Of a DNA stretch of 64,000 nucleotides, positions 31,601-41,406 are shown piece after piece (position 1 is the stretch's first letter; each line of letters begins with the position of its first letter). Below the pieces are notes generated by a model. That model ran no database searches. It was not told the origin of the DNA and was given only the letters and a program-made list of their open reading frames with translations. The DNA comes from Zasmidium citrigriseum. Taxonomy: Eukaryota; Ascomycota; Dothideomycetes; Mycosphaerellales; Mycosphaerellaceae. The stretch is taken from assembly GCA_002786025.1 (NCBI GenBank), contig NHNW01000014.1, forward strand, positions 248,001 through 312,000, given 5' to 3'. The translations under genes and the position numbers were made by a program.

Positions 31601-33292
31601 ATCATGAAGCTCCTCGCTGATTTACTCGATGGCACCGGCAACGATGGAGATCGCGGAACCTTGACCGCCTGTTTCGCAGAGGTACTGGTCAGCGAAGGCA
31701 ACCCGCATGACTACATTGCGCTCCTTGATCGCTTCGTGGAAGACACGGACACCTACTTTGGCGAGCCCATCGAGGAGCCACGACAGCATCACGGCAGCGG
31801 CTCGGTCAACTCTCACAAACGGGCGAGATCAGTCAACTCATCGTCAGTCACAAGCAACACATCTTCACTGCGCCGAAAGTTCGGCTTCAGCACCCTTTCT
31901 CGAGAAAATAGTAAATGCGAGCAAGAGTCTAAAGTCGCATCTGTTTGGCGCAGTCTTAGCAAGACGAGTCGCACCGACGCCAGCCCTCACGGTAGTATTT
32001 CGAAGGCCACGCTCGGTCGATCTCAGTCCATAGATGAGGGTGTCGCTCGGGGCAACCGGCCATTGTCGCAGGATAGCTCGAAAGCTCATGGCTTCAACGA
32101 GATGCCGTCGATGCCTGCTCTTAGCAGGATACCGTCAAACCACAATCTTGGCTTGTCGACCATTGGAGAGCATCCAAGCTTCATCCCTACAGGCCCGCCT
32201 AGGAAGAAACGGCGTAGCTCGCTGTCAGATCTGCAGAGCGTGGAGAATTCGCCGAATCGCTCGCCATCACCTCCTCGAAGGCCGCCGCTCAAGCAGAGCA
32301 AGACTGAGGACAAGGAGCTTCCTCTATCTCCTCCACCGGTGACTCCATCATTGAAGATCAACAGCGGTCGATTCGGTACACCAAGCCAAGGCTCCCCTCG
32401 ATCCCGCCTGCCATCATCGTTTAGGAGAGAGTTGTCACCCGGGCCGAACAGAGCTATGCAGTATACCGAGCAGCCGCGTCCGAAAACCAGTGGAGGAATT
32501 CCAGACGAAGTCGTGATCTCTTCACGGCCTCTGTCGAATATTCCGAGCTTGACTCCCAAGACCAGCTCGACGTCAAAGCATCTGCCGGCCACTCCTGGGC
32601 GAACTGGCCTCTCAGAACGTCCAGGCGCAGGCAACATTGTCAAGAAGCCTTCGCCGCAACCTGACAAGACCACTCGAGATCGAAGCAAGACGATTGGGAC
32701 AGAAGCTCCAGTGCCTTTGACTCCATCGACTCGCAAGCTGCGTATGCAGTCGCCTCAGAAACTCCGAGAACGGCTTCAGAACGAACAGAGTTCGATTGTG
32801 TCGGCGCAGAACTCCCTGCAAGACGAGCTCAGCAAGATAGGAGATGAGTTGACTTCGTCGAACAGCATTCGACAGTCGCCGATTCGTGGTAGCAAGACGA
32901 TCGCCAGTCGCGGCTCTTTCTCCCAGCCAAGCAACATGGATCTTGCGCAGCGTGTCCTTAAGATGGAAGGCCAGCTCCCGAAACAAGTCGAGGAGTTGAA
33001 CAGTCGCATCAATGGCATTCAATCAGATCTTTCCACTTCGCTGAGCGTATCGGAAAACAAGTGCAAGAAGCTGGATGAGCTGTATCGAGAGGCGAATGCT
33101 GAAAACGAAGCTCTGTACTCCCGATTCAACGACGAATTGGGCAAGATCATGAAAGCCGTCCGAGGAGGAGAAGGCGTTGAAGAGCTGAAGAAGAAACTCA
33201 AGGAGAGTCAAGAAGAGGCGGCGAAGTTGAGGCGCGAGACCAGCCGCCTGAAGAGAGAGAACGTCGGCCTGCGGGCGCAGTTGAAGGAGTGA
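28646..33292 (+). CDS. Bud3-like Rho guanine nucleotide exchange factor (DH domain)
   Basis: An intronless frame of 1548 aa with a good start context (GCGGCCATGG). The N-terminus (ELALFHTTDPLLSNSPVLIF, then PREEQGDEVCRGLAFGLKKY) resembles the fungal Bud3 family, known as a Rho4 exchange factor at septa in filamentous fungi. The DH domain spans about 235-440 (KELHELLNTEASYVGRLEEL to LIEPVQRLPRYNLYIDSITK), with a PH-like region after it. Residues about 860-1040 resemble a RhoGAP fold (LAPQNQRAFKGIMKLLADLL) without an evident arginine finger. A long Ser/Pro-rich, probably disordered stretch and a C-terminal coiled coil (about 1440-1548) follow. Inferred role: activating a Rho GTPase in septation and polarity. 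The Bud3 assignment is moderately sure, the GEF class very sure. Confidence 0.82.
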   Translation: MATVIPGPPALSGELALFHTTDPLLSNSPVLIFHGPASTIGATSSRIQVHVFTPAGLASYSRLSVSPNSPFYSAVSNLPREEQGDEVCRGLAFGLKKYFEELPEAVKKTWATQVKTPSTGALFGDDHIAILATRMNRIENVDDVVGDISEAFCEQRLSWLDVDVLLPTGTIKDRSDSAGSEDLDDHELLQQRFGRYADLVESFGDITFLPTSKLKRAPSKANAIGRSASFARHQKENVRKELHELLNTEASYVGRLEELQGLSGRLGADLKESLQQQLAEIFPSSIGQILEVNSGFLETIKSIINETEAAAEDDIENSQEIDPNTPTTPEPGSDLQGVYPIAQCLLQWFPRFAELYKDYLGSHAQASQTLRTLLRNGDSLSTELQEVGEQKLISLLIEPVQRLPRYNLYIDSITKQLPTRHPALKPLLRARDIITEICAENEGSEAAAIVERLRARTLGWPGDIDIKGRLITGADFVELVPPHGLERCDGVRGMLLLFTDGIVVVEKSPNCKTTARSLVTELESGSLPTRSVESLSDTAGELHFVRRLQLDAVQCTESHDGQALQLLTFFELAMGALAAREAILDSCQIVRLENAYDGKVSRFVEEVCKARVESRFSEAERESGRWEFRATDLASDSLGILSAIFEDANVEHVEARGSKAAVRIVVDVEKHDERPVAGQNGIRTVVNLSPGREGLWRMAIESVDGSLGREHIETPDLVPAIRRKLASLTSGRFAIEQPAMTACMLGRNLDILQSLELQIAAQDDGNDRTQLLPPERIHRPKSPKKLLSSFLSSVGPGDEPRNLLRKESRDLPAFSISAQPSLSRIPTTAPNKPPSRESRPSSRDQTAISFSSTSSEPPSVHLKKLEDTLSAYVLALQARKGNIVGKNLKMRLIADDLLVNELYNSLLEDPNMMVLAAQAPLDVLFAAFEKFLNAAWKESIGEVMPTAVLRDIQSKAESLFPRDFDEYFKSALGKLAPQNQRAFKGIMKLLADLLDGTGNDGDRGTLTACFAEVLVSEGNPHDYIALLDRFVEDTDTYFGEPIEEPRQHHGSGSVNSHKRARSVNSSSVTSNTSSLRRKFGFSTLSRENSKCEQESKVASVWRSLSKTSRTDASPHGSISKATLGRSQSIDEGVARGNRPLSQDSSKAHGFNEMPSMPALSRIPSNHNLGLSTIGEHPSFIPTGPPRKKRRSSLSDLQSVENSPNRSPSPPRRPPLKQSKTEDKELPLSPPPVTPSLKINSGRFGTPSQGSPRSRLPSSFRRELSPGPNRAMQYTEQPRPKTSGGIPDEVVISSRPLSNIPSLTPKTSSTSKHLPATPGRTGLSERPGAGNIVKKPSPQPDKTTRDRSKTIGTEAPVPLTPSTRKLRMQSPQKLRERLQNEQSSIVSAQNSLQDELSKIGDELTSSNSIRQSPIRGSKTIASRGSFSQPSNMDLAQRVLKMEGQLPKQVEELNSRINGIQSDLSTSLSVSENKCKKLDELYREANAENEALYSRFNDELGKIMKAVRGGEGVEELKKKLKESQEEAAKLRRETSRLKRENVGLRAQLKE

Positions 33293-34006
33293 TTCGCATG
33301 ACCTTTTTGTTTGTCTGAACATTGAAAAAGCAAGGCGTTGGTTGGATGACTGAACAGGTCGCAAGACGCTACACATTGACATGAGGGGTCTCTTTACACA
33401 CAAGCGATACCGTTCGGATTCTTGTTTCGTAGTTCTTAGCGTAGTACATTGATATTGTATACAGCAGGAGCAAGCTCCCACGATGGGATAGAGGAGCAAT
33501 TGAGGTCGGGATTAGAGTTTATGTACGCGTCTTCCCCAGCCGCCCTTGATTGCGACGACCTGCATTAGAGCATGTTTGCTGACAGCTGAATGGGGAAGGA
33601 AGCTTGTTCTGGAGCCAGCCTCCAAAGTAAACAACACATATGAAGAAGAGCAAAACATGTGCTGGCGTGCGAAGAGGTGAAGTCGGGCAAAGCACGGGGC
33701 AATGATGAAACACTTGCACAAGCAATTTCCAAGGAGCCCGCAAGGGTTTCGGGGCGATCATTTGGTATACTTGGCAGCATCGAAACGAGTATCACAGATG
33801 CCGCTAGCTCGTGAGGGCGTTTTGGCAGATAGAGATACGGTAGCGGCGGAAGGGCATGTGCAGGGCTCTGACCTGCCTCTTGCTTTCTCTTCTTCTTTCT
33901 TCTTCTGAACAACAACAACCACTATCGTTTAGACAGTTGATCTGTCCATCCACGCTCGTTCCACACGCTCGCTGCCGAGAGATAAGCCAGTGCTTTGGTG
34001 CACAGC
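33293..34006. other. Spacer, GEF 3' flank / GH72 promoter
   Basis: About 710 bp; no gene seen. A TTCTTCTTTCTTCTTCT pyrimidine tract lies at about 33888-33906, about 100 bp upstream of the GH72 start, a common feature of strong fungal promoters. Confidence 0.5.
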
Positions 34007-35553
34007 ATGAAGTCCGTGAGTCTTCTCACCTCACCCAAGCTCCAAGTACAACCCTGCTCACATGCACAGCTCACACTCACCACCCTCGCTCTGGCGGCCA
34101 GCACCGCGCTGGCCGTCAACCCCATCGTCGTCCGCAACCAAGAATTCGTCGACTCGAAGACCTCCGAGCGGTTTATGATCATTGGAGTTGATTATCAGCC
34201 CGGGGGCCAGGATGCTTACGGTACTGGCAACGGCGACCCGTTGAGCAATGCGACTGCTTGTCTGAGGGATGCGGCGCTCATGCAAGAGTTGGGTGTGAAT
34301 ACGATTCGGTCGTATAATGTTGATCCGACGTTGAATCATGATGAGTGTGCGAGTATTTTTAATAGTGTGGGGATTTATATGTCTGTTCTGAGATACATTG
34401 GGAGGTTGAGGATTGGATACTGATTGATATGGACAGGTTGATCGATGTCAACTCGCCCTTGGCTGGGCAATCCATCGATCGCTCGAACCCGAGCAGCACG
34501 TACAACACCGACTATCTCACGCATGTCTTCACCGTTGTGGAGGCCTTCAAGAGCTACCCCAACACGCTGGGCTTCTTCGCCGGCAACGAAATCATCAACG
34601 ACCTCTCCACCGCCAAGGCCCCGCCGCCCTACATAAGAGCTGTGCAGCGCGACCTGAAGAACTACATCGCCGCCCACGCAAACCGGGTCATTCCAGTTGG
34701 ATACTCCGCCGCCCAAGTGCAAGAAGTGCTCGAAGACACCTGGGCCTACCTCCAATGCAACAACTCCGACAGCGGCGAAGACATGTCCCGCTCTGACTTC
34801 TTCGGTCTAAACTCCTACTCCTGGTGCGGCGCCTCCAGCAGCTTCACAATCTCCGGCTACAACGTGCTCGTGGAGATGTTCGGCAACACAACCATCCCCG
34901 TCTTCTTCTCCGAATACGGCTGCAACAAACCCTCGCCACGGCTGTTCGAGGAAGTTCCTGTTTTGTATGGCCCCCAAATGACCGTCCTCTCCGGCGGTCT
35001 GGTCTACGAATGGACGCAAGAACCCTCCGACTACGGCCTCCTCCAACTAAACGACAACGGCACCGCCTCCCTCCTCCCCGACTTCGATACTCTCCAATCC
35101 CAATACAACAAACTCAACATCACGCTCATCACAACCCAAAACGAAACAGCCACGAACCTGGAACCACCCCGCTGTAGTGCAGGCCTGATCTCCAACGACG
35201 GCTTCAGCACGAACTTCGACATCCCGGACCCACCGCAGGGCGCACAGGCTCTCATTTCAAGGGGTGTTTCGAATGCTCCTACGGGGAGTATCGTCGCTGT
35301 GACGCAGACGAGTGTTGATACGCCTGTTTATGCTACTAATGGTGGTGAGATTCAGGGGCTGGTTATCAAGCCTGCGGCCGGCGCTAACAGGCCTGGTGCG
35401 GATAATGGTTTGACGACTGGGAATGTTTCTGGCTCGGGGAGTGGGTCTTCTGCGAGCTCGACGAGTAGTGGGTTTGCTGCGAGGGCGACTGGGGGACCGG
35501 TTGGTGGTGCTGTTGCGGCGGTTGTGTTTGGTGCTGGATTGTTGGTTTTGTAG
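34007..35553 (+). CDS. GPI-anchored beta-1,3-glucanosyltransferase (GH72, Gel/Gas family)
   Basis: Exons 34007..34015, 34070..34380 and 34437..35553 give 478 aa. Exon 1 holds only three codons (Met-Lys-Ser), so an intron interrupts the signal peptide (LTLTTLALAASTALA). The second intron starts GTCTGT. The catalytic glutamates are in FFAGNEIIND (about 157) and FFSEYGCN (about 265); FMIIGVDYQPGGQDAYG and GVNTIRSYNVDP are GH72 hallmarks. No Cys-rich CBM43 follows, so it is of the Gel1-like short type. The C-terminus has a Ser/Gly-rich region and a hydrophobic tail (GGAVAAVVFGAGLLVL) fitting GPI attachment. It elongates and branches wall beta-1,3-glucan at the plasma membrane. Confidence 0.95.
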
Positions 35554-35919
35554 GAAAGGGGTTTGCTTTCTGGATTACGTGGGAAGATGATGGGAGAAGA
35601 TATATTGAGACGACAGATTTTCCAAAACGGCATCACGGGACATGAGACTTGTGTTGATATTTGCTTCCTGTTCTGATAGCGTAGCGCGCGCGTCTTTTGC
35701 TCGATAGATACTCATGACGTGGTAATGAAGAAGAAGCGATTCTTTCAAATAGAAAGCCCGAAGGCTTCTCTTCTCTTTCGGATCCTGCCAGTAATATGTA
35801 CACGAAGTGTGGATGGACATCTGTTTCCGTCCCTCCTATCCTATCCAAAACCCCCAAGACTAACACCAACGCTGTAGAGATATCTATCAAAGCACATCAT
35901 TAAACATTATGCGTGTCAA
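35554..35919. other. Convergent 3' flanks of GH72 and apyrase genes
   Basis: About 370 bp between converging genes; nothing else seen. Confidence 0.5.
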
Positions 35920-38112
35920 TCAATCGACGCTCTCCTTGAACGGAGTCATCAACGGGCTCTTGCGCGTGGGACTCGTCCGGCGACTCCTACTCGGCACCAG
36001 CGTCAACCGCTCCTTACTCTCACTCCTCGCCATTAAACCCCCTCTTTCAAAAGGTGTGATTCCCGCTCCGATGCCCAGTCCATGTGAAGAGCCTGGTGGG
36101 GTGTCGAAGTAGCCCATGGAAGCTTTGGTCTTGGGTGATGAACGGGAGATATCTGGTGATAAGCCTCGAAGGGCTGGTGTGGCCATGCCTGATGTTCGAC
36201 CGCTGCGGATCGAGGCGTCGCGGGGCGTGTCGGTGTAGCGGTTGTCGTTACTGTCAGTTGAGGAGACTTCGGCGAGTTCGAAGTCGTCGGCTGGGTCGCC
36301 GTCTTCGAGGACGCGTTCGTAGTTTGGTGAGCCGTTGGCGCCGCCAAAGAGCTTGCCGCCGAGGAGGCCTGGGGGTTTTCGACGCTTGAAACGTGGGGAA
36401 CGTGGCGGACGGCCGAGCATGCTGAGGAGTTTGTTGTACATTGACATGCGGCGGTCGCGGCCGCAGAGGAGGTAGACGGCCAGTGCTAGGATGAGGAGGA
36501 AGATGAGAATGCCAGGGACGCGGCGAGAGTAGCTGCTGGCGAGGATCCTGTCGTGCCAGTCGGCGCCTTCGTCTTCTGACTTCGTTTCGTTGAGGCCAGG
36601 GAGAGGTGATATCCGGCCGCCAGGGTACTGGAAGTCGTCTGGGAGAGATGTGCCTTTGATATTGCTGCCAAAACCAACGGCCATGGCATTATCCGCGGGT
36701 GGCATTTGTGATGAGGCATACAAGACCACTTTGCCCAGCGTCCAGCTGACCTCCTTGTGGTCGATCTTGTCGACAGCCTGGAAGGGATCCAGGAACCCGC
36801 GGTCCTTCGCGTTCTCCACAATCTCTTCGGTCTTGTTAGAACCACTTCCGTGCTTCCCGGCCTCAATGCCAACTCTAGGAATCCCAATGCCCTCGTGAAG
36901 CATGTTGATCAGCCAGCTCGCCTTGAAGCAGACTTCTTCCACCGTCTTCTCATCCACCTTGTGCCCCCACTTCTCCTTGGCAACGTCTTTCTCAATGTCC
37001 TTCCAATCTCTTGAGCAGAACTCGGTCACCTGCTTTTGGTATGTGTGAAAGTCGTACGCTTTATCCTTATGCGCCATGGCGAAGATCTCGTGCGTAGTGT
37101 GCCAGTATTCTGACACTCCAACGAAATGGTTCACGTCGAAGTCGATCGCCGGAGTATGAATGCCATTGAGTAAACAAGGCGGATCCGCACATTCCTTCTC
37201 TTTCTCCAATAGAGGATATGTGCTCTTCAAGCATGACGTGAAATCTCCAGTTCCTACCAAGTGAGGCTCCTTGCCCTTGAGCTCCTTTGATTCAGGCTTG
37301 ATCTCCTCTCCCGTTTTCTTGACTGTAATGCCCACAGGAAGACAGGGATCTGGTAGCTCGTGTTCATCTGGCGATGCGTCTAAAAGATGTTCCACATATC
37401 TCCTCCTCGCCTCGTTCGCGCCAAATCCCAGCCAAGTCGTGACAAAGACCTTGTACTCCAACGACTCACCATCCACTCTTCTTAATCGTAACAGTTTGAG
37501 ATCGTTCGCGTGCTTCTCGGCCTCCGTCGCGTTAGGAGCAAAGGCGATCTGTGCACTCGCACCACCCATGTCCAAGAATCCGTACGTATGATGTTCCTTT
37601 CCATGGTCGTGTTTATCTGGCTTGTCGAAGCCTCCCAGTAAGTAATTCGCCGCGATCCAACCATAAAGACCTTCTGTCTCGCCCGGAATCACTTGCACGT
37701 GTAAATCGCAATCCGGCAGCTGAAACTTCGAATTGCGCTGGAAATACGAGCAGGTGTGCGCCAAAACATCAGCGCGCTGGTCGTCCGGTAGTAATCGCAT
37801 TCCCGCAGTCGCGAGCAGAAAGATAGGCGTGTTCTCCCACTCATTCTTGGGCACGATGTCGGAAGCAAAGTCCAAAAGCTCTTTCAAGTGGTCTGGTCCC
37901 ACAGATTCTGGCTTCTCGCCGAACGTCGAGATGCCAGGGTGGACCTTCTTTCGCCAGTCCTTCTCTGTATCGATATCTGGTAACCGCGTGAGATGCTTTT
38001 CCTTTCCCTTCTTGATCACCGCCTCCGCCTTCTTCCATTTGTATACGTAGACCCTCGTGCCTGAGGATCCGGCGTCAAAGACGATGGCATAGCTGCTATC
38101 GTCCTTCGCCAT
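35920..38112 (-). CDS. YND1: Golgi apyrase (GDA1/CD39 family, Ynd1-type)
   Basis: An intronless frame of 730 aa. Apyrase conserved regions in order: IVFDAGSSGTRVYVYKW (about 8-24), FLLATAGMRLLP, GLYGWIAANYLLGG and FLDMGGASAQIAF. A single membrane helix lies near 520-540 (GILIFLLILALAVYLLCG), followed by a cytosolic tail of about 190 residues rich in Ser/Arg/Pro. No signal peptide precedes the catalytic domain, as in yeast Ynd1, where the domain faces the Golgi lumen. It hydrolyses nucleoside di- and triphosphates, removing the GDP/UDP left by glycosyltransferases. The gene is divergent from the membrane protein gene at 39476 across a 1.4-kb spacer. Confidence 0.92.
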   Translation of the reverse strand: MAKDDSSYAIVFDAGSSGTRVYVYKWKKAEAVIKKGKEKHLTRLPDIDTEKDWRKKVHPGISTFGEKPESVGPDHLKELLDFASDIVPKNEWENTPIFLLATAGMRLLPDDQRADVLAHTCSYFQRNSKFQLPDCDLHVQVIPGETEGLYGWIAANYLLGGFDKPDKHDHGKEHHTYGFLDMGGASAQIAFAPNATEAEKHANDLKLLRLRRVDGESLEYKVFVTTWLGFGANEARRRYVEHLLDASPDEHELPDPCLPVGITVKKTGEEIKPESKELKGKEPHLVGTGDFTSCLKSTYPLLEKEKECADPPCLLNGIHTPAIDFDVNHFVGVSEYWHTTHEIFAMAHKDKAYDFHTYQKQVTEFCSRDWKDIEKDVAKEKWGHKVDEKTVEEVCFKASWLINMLHEGIGIPRVGIEAGKHGSGSNKTEEIVENAKDRGFLDPFQAVDKIDHKEVSWTLGKVVLYASSQMPPADNAMAVGFGSNIKGTSLPDDFQYPGGRISPLPGLNETKSEDEGADWHDRILASSYSRRVPGILIFLLILALAVYLLCGRDRRMSMYNKLLSMLGRPPRSPRFKRRKPPGLLGGKLFGGANGSPNYERVLEDGDPADDFELAEVSSTDSNDNRYTDTPRDASIRSGRTSGMATPALRGLSPDISRSSPKTKASMGYFDTPPGSSHGLGIGAGITPFERGGLMARSESKERLTLVPSRSRRTSPTRKSPLMTPFKESVD

Positions 38113-39475
38113 GATCGCTTATCGCGCGCTCCGCAGCTTTCTATCGTGTCGCATTCAATATCGCAAATTTCGGATCGCGCGGCGCATAGTGTGGTGATAA
38201 TGGTACAAAGGCAGTCGGCAAACGAGTGTGAGGGTGAGTGTATCAGAGAGGGTTGAATGAAGGGAGGGTGGGATACGAGAGGTGGTGATCTTTGTGCCAC
38301 TGAGGAGAGTCGAACGCGCAGCCTGCAGGAACGCCAAGCACTCACCAGCAGCGAAAGGGATCAACCTTAATTTCTGACGCTTTCCACCAACCGTCAACGG
38401 CCGCCATTGGCTCTGCTCCAACTTGCCACCGAGGTTGCACGGAGATCACCACCTCCATTCAAACATCGCGACGCTGCATCCTGGTATGGCTTGACGTCAG
38501 CCTCGATGATCTTTCAGACAATGCCACCGACCCCTGAAATGGGCTGTTGGCGTGGGGATGAAACACGATGCCTCGGTGTCAAAGTACATTCTGAGGAGAT
38601 GCGCATATACACGTTGAAGCGATGCGGCGTCTTATCAGGGCGCTGTGGCGCTTCTGCGAGGAGGAAGGCAATTATTGAGGCCTCGGTCTGCATGAAGAAC
38701 AAGGTCTCCCCCGGAGCGGTATGCGAAGGCATGGCCAATCGATGGAGTATCATGCAGCCGGCCAGGTTCGAGGCAACGTTGGCAGACTGCCGCCTACATT
38801 CAAACACCTCGAGGTCGCATCTTGATACGGCTTGAGGTCAGTCTCGACTATCTTGAGCCGCCAGGAGAATGCTGGAAGACGACACACGAGTCCGTCGAAG
38901 ACATTCAGGCGCCAATCGTTCAACTCGAAGGCTCGAGGTCGTCCACTTCTCCTGCATGCACATGCATTGATATCGGCATACTTCCATCCGCCTGTCCTAG
39001 ACAAAGTGCTTGGAACGATGCCGGATAGCTTAAGCCATTCATTTCGCAGTCCATGAAGCCTGCAGTATTCACCGTACTGCTCGGAACGGTACATGGAGTA
39101 GCATTCTCAAAATACTTTGTAGAGCACAATCGCAAGCGCTCTTGAGGACAGTGGATTGCCCGTGATTTCGACTTAGTCGCCTCGCCAAAGCTGTATTGTC
39201 AATTCGATTGATGCGGCACAGGCATATACGCGCTGGACTCGGCGGCAATGCCTACCTCGATGGATGGTGATAGAAGTTCACACACTGCTCGCCGTCGAAC
39301 ATCCTGTCAGCCACTAATAATCTCACTTCCACGAGCGAAGACGAGGCCGATTATCTGTTGGCACTCGAGGTCTCGCCTTATAGTCCTATGCGGCACGAGC
39401 GCTATACCAGAAAGACCTACAGAAGGAACAGTCCGACTCGCTGTTGGCCGGCAGAAGGACAGGCACAGGCACAGA
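38113..39475. other. 1.4-kb spacer with duplicated peptide-coding segment
   Basis: No intact gene. Two 66-nt segments on the minus strand (38448..38513 and 38789..38854) encode nearly the same 22-residue peptide, marking this stretch as a possible relic of duplicated coding DNA. Overlapping open frames of 90-115 codons cover parts of it (38514..38807 and 38750..39094, both minus) but neither has a recognised domain. The apyrase promoter must be at its left end. Confidence 0.45.
38448..38854 (-). repeat. Diverged direct repeat encoding a conserved peptide
   Basis: Segment A at 38448..38513 and segment B at 38789..38854, 341 nt apart. On the minus strand A starts KIIEADVKPYQDAASRCLN and B starts KIVETDLKPYQDATSRCLN, each ending in two glycines. 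Of 22 residues 17 are identical, and eight of those use different codons, so divergence has been mostly silent. Just upstream A has an in-frame TGA where B stays open, so A is broken or begins downstream of a lost splice site. Confidence 0.6.
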
Positions 39476-40435
39476 ATGCCGGTGCACAACGACCATGACT
39501 CCAATCTCCCAGAAGTAGTTGAACGGAACGACTATCCTATCGTGGTGTCCCGAGATGGCAAGGAGGTGCAGGTCACTCTTCAGGGATGGGATCAAAGATT
39601 TTGGCCAGCCATGAAGGAGGAGAACATCGAGACAGCACCGCATGCCGTTCCATCGAGCAGATCCATCCTGTCTAAAAGAAGCTGGATCATACTGGGTATT
39701 GCCATGCTCTTGGTGTTCATACTCGCAATCGGTCCAGGGGTAGGTCTCGGGGTCGGATTGCATACGCAGGCGAAGAAAAGGTGAGGAGCAGCAAAACTGC
39801 TTTGATTCACGGGGTGCTGACATGTCCAAGTACCGAGCAGTCCTCACAGTCGCAGAACTCCTCCGTCCCGACGTCATCGAGCACGACAAGGAATACGACC
39901 AGAAGCTTTGCGAGCATGCCCAGCATCACTTCATTTCCCTCATCATCGACATGCCCGGGAGTAACAAGCGGCGAGAGCGGCATCGCTTGCGTTCCCTGCA
40001 ATCAGACAAATGCCAGTAGCGGCGGGTACATGGTCGATACAGGCACGTCAAGGACACTTTTCAGCGAGCTTTGCAACATCGACATGCCAACAGGATCAGT
40101 GGCGTACGGCTCGACAATAAAGAACGTGACGGACATCGAGGCTGTTATGTCGTATTCATTCGCGGACTGCATGATTCAATGTAAGATCGGTCGAGACTTG
40201 AATGTACTTCAACTTATGCTAAATGTTTCGTTTGCAATTAGGCGCGAGATTCAACGAAGTCTATGGTACGAGCTCGGTGCAAGATCCGTGCAAGGCTGTC
40301 ACGTACGGTGCCAATTTGACTGCTGCTATCAAAGACCAGGGATCGAGAGGAAGTTGTTATCTGAAAGACGCGCGTGGAGCTGGCTCGTTTGATTCGACGG
40401 GTCTGGCGATGAGCGGGTATATCATGGACTCATAG
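39476..40435 (+). CDS. Single-pass membrane protein with Cys-rich PAN/apple-like ectodomain
   Basis: Exons 39476..39780, 39831..40180 and 40242..40435 give 282 aa. The cytosolic N-terminus (MPVHNDHDSNLPEVVERNDY, with VSRDGKEVQV) leads to one membrane helix around 66-95 (WIILGIAMLLVFILAIGPGV) rich in Gly. A Ser/Thr-rich stalk follows, then a domain with Cys spaced as in CPGVTSGESGIACVPCNQT, LCNIDMP, FADCMIQCARFNEVYG, DPCKAVTYG and GSCYLKD, a PAN/apple-like arrangement. Splicing restores C-A-R-F-N across the second intron. Type II orientation is inferred. Proteins of this layout are numerous in Dothideomycetes; the function is unknown to me, perhaps binding wall polysaccharide or protein. It ends 147 bp from the convergent amidotransferase gene. 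Confidence 0.82.
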
Positions 40436-40582
40436 AGTCATCTACCAGGTGAAAAGGACGACTTCACTCCCGGTTCATGGCTGCAAGAAAGCGTTGTACC
40501 ATGGCATCAGGCTGGGTAGGTCTATCTCTATTGCTCACAACACCCAGTGCTACACCCGTGGTCTACTGCTCGACCCAATCAC

Positions 40583-41406
40583 TTAATCATCCAGCAAGAA
40601 CTTGATAAACGCCGCGCCGACCGCCGTTCCATCATGATGCTTCCTCACCCTACTCATCCCGTCCTTGAACATCCCATCATCAAAAATACCCCTCTCATGC
40701 CGATTCTCCAACAATTCGGACACGATGTCCCCGTTGAACTCCGGATGCCCTTGCACCGAAATCAAGCGATTCTTCGCATACATTCCCTGGACGTCACAGC
40801 GTGGCGAAGAGCCCAATGGTTCGATGCCAAGTGGGTATTCATAGACGATATCGCGGTGCATTTGATGGATAGCCTGTCACAAAACATCAACACCCAGACT
40901 TCATGGTCCTGCATCATCTGCGGACGTATGTAGACGTAGGGCAGACTTACCAACTTCTCCACCCCAAGAACCTCCTTCCCCTTCTCACTTAACTCAACCT
41001 CCACAACAGCAACCTCCCACCCCCGATCACTCCGATCAACCTTAACCCCCAGACTTCGTCCAATAACCTGATGCCCAAAACAAACCCCAATAACCCTCAC
41101 CCTACTCTGCTCCACAAGGACACCCCTCGTAAACTCCACCAACTTCAAAATCCACGGATCGTTATCAAAAGAATTATGCCTCGAACCCGTCAACAACACT
41201 GCGTCAATATCGTCCAAGTTGGGGTAAATTTCCTGGTTCACGACGTCGTATTTCGTGATGTCGAGTTCCGGGGGCGGAGAGCTGGTCTTTGCGGCGCCGG
41301 CGAGGAGCAGTTCTTTGAAGAGGTTGCCGTAGCCACCGTATTTTTCTTTCGTGCGGCCGATTGGGGTGTCGCATTCTAGGACGGCGATGCGGAGAGGTGG
41401 CCTCAT
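40583..41406 (-). CDS. Class I glutamine amidotransferase-like protein
   Basis: Exons 40951..41406 and 40583..40873 give 248 aa from the ATG at 41406 (MRPPLRIAVLECDTPIGRTK). The glutaminase triad is seen as the nucleophile Cys in VIGVCFGHQVIGRSLG and His/Glu in SVQGHPEFNG; YGGYGNLFKELL and AVLLTGSRHNSFDNDPWI are typical of the stand-alone family with yeast YLR126C. It lacks a synthetase domain, so it is not GMP or CPS synthase. Fungal members are described as putative amidotransferases linked to metal homeostasis or gamma-glutamyl metabolism; the substrate is unknown here. Confidence 0.88.
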
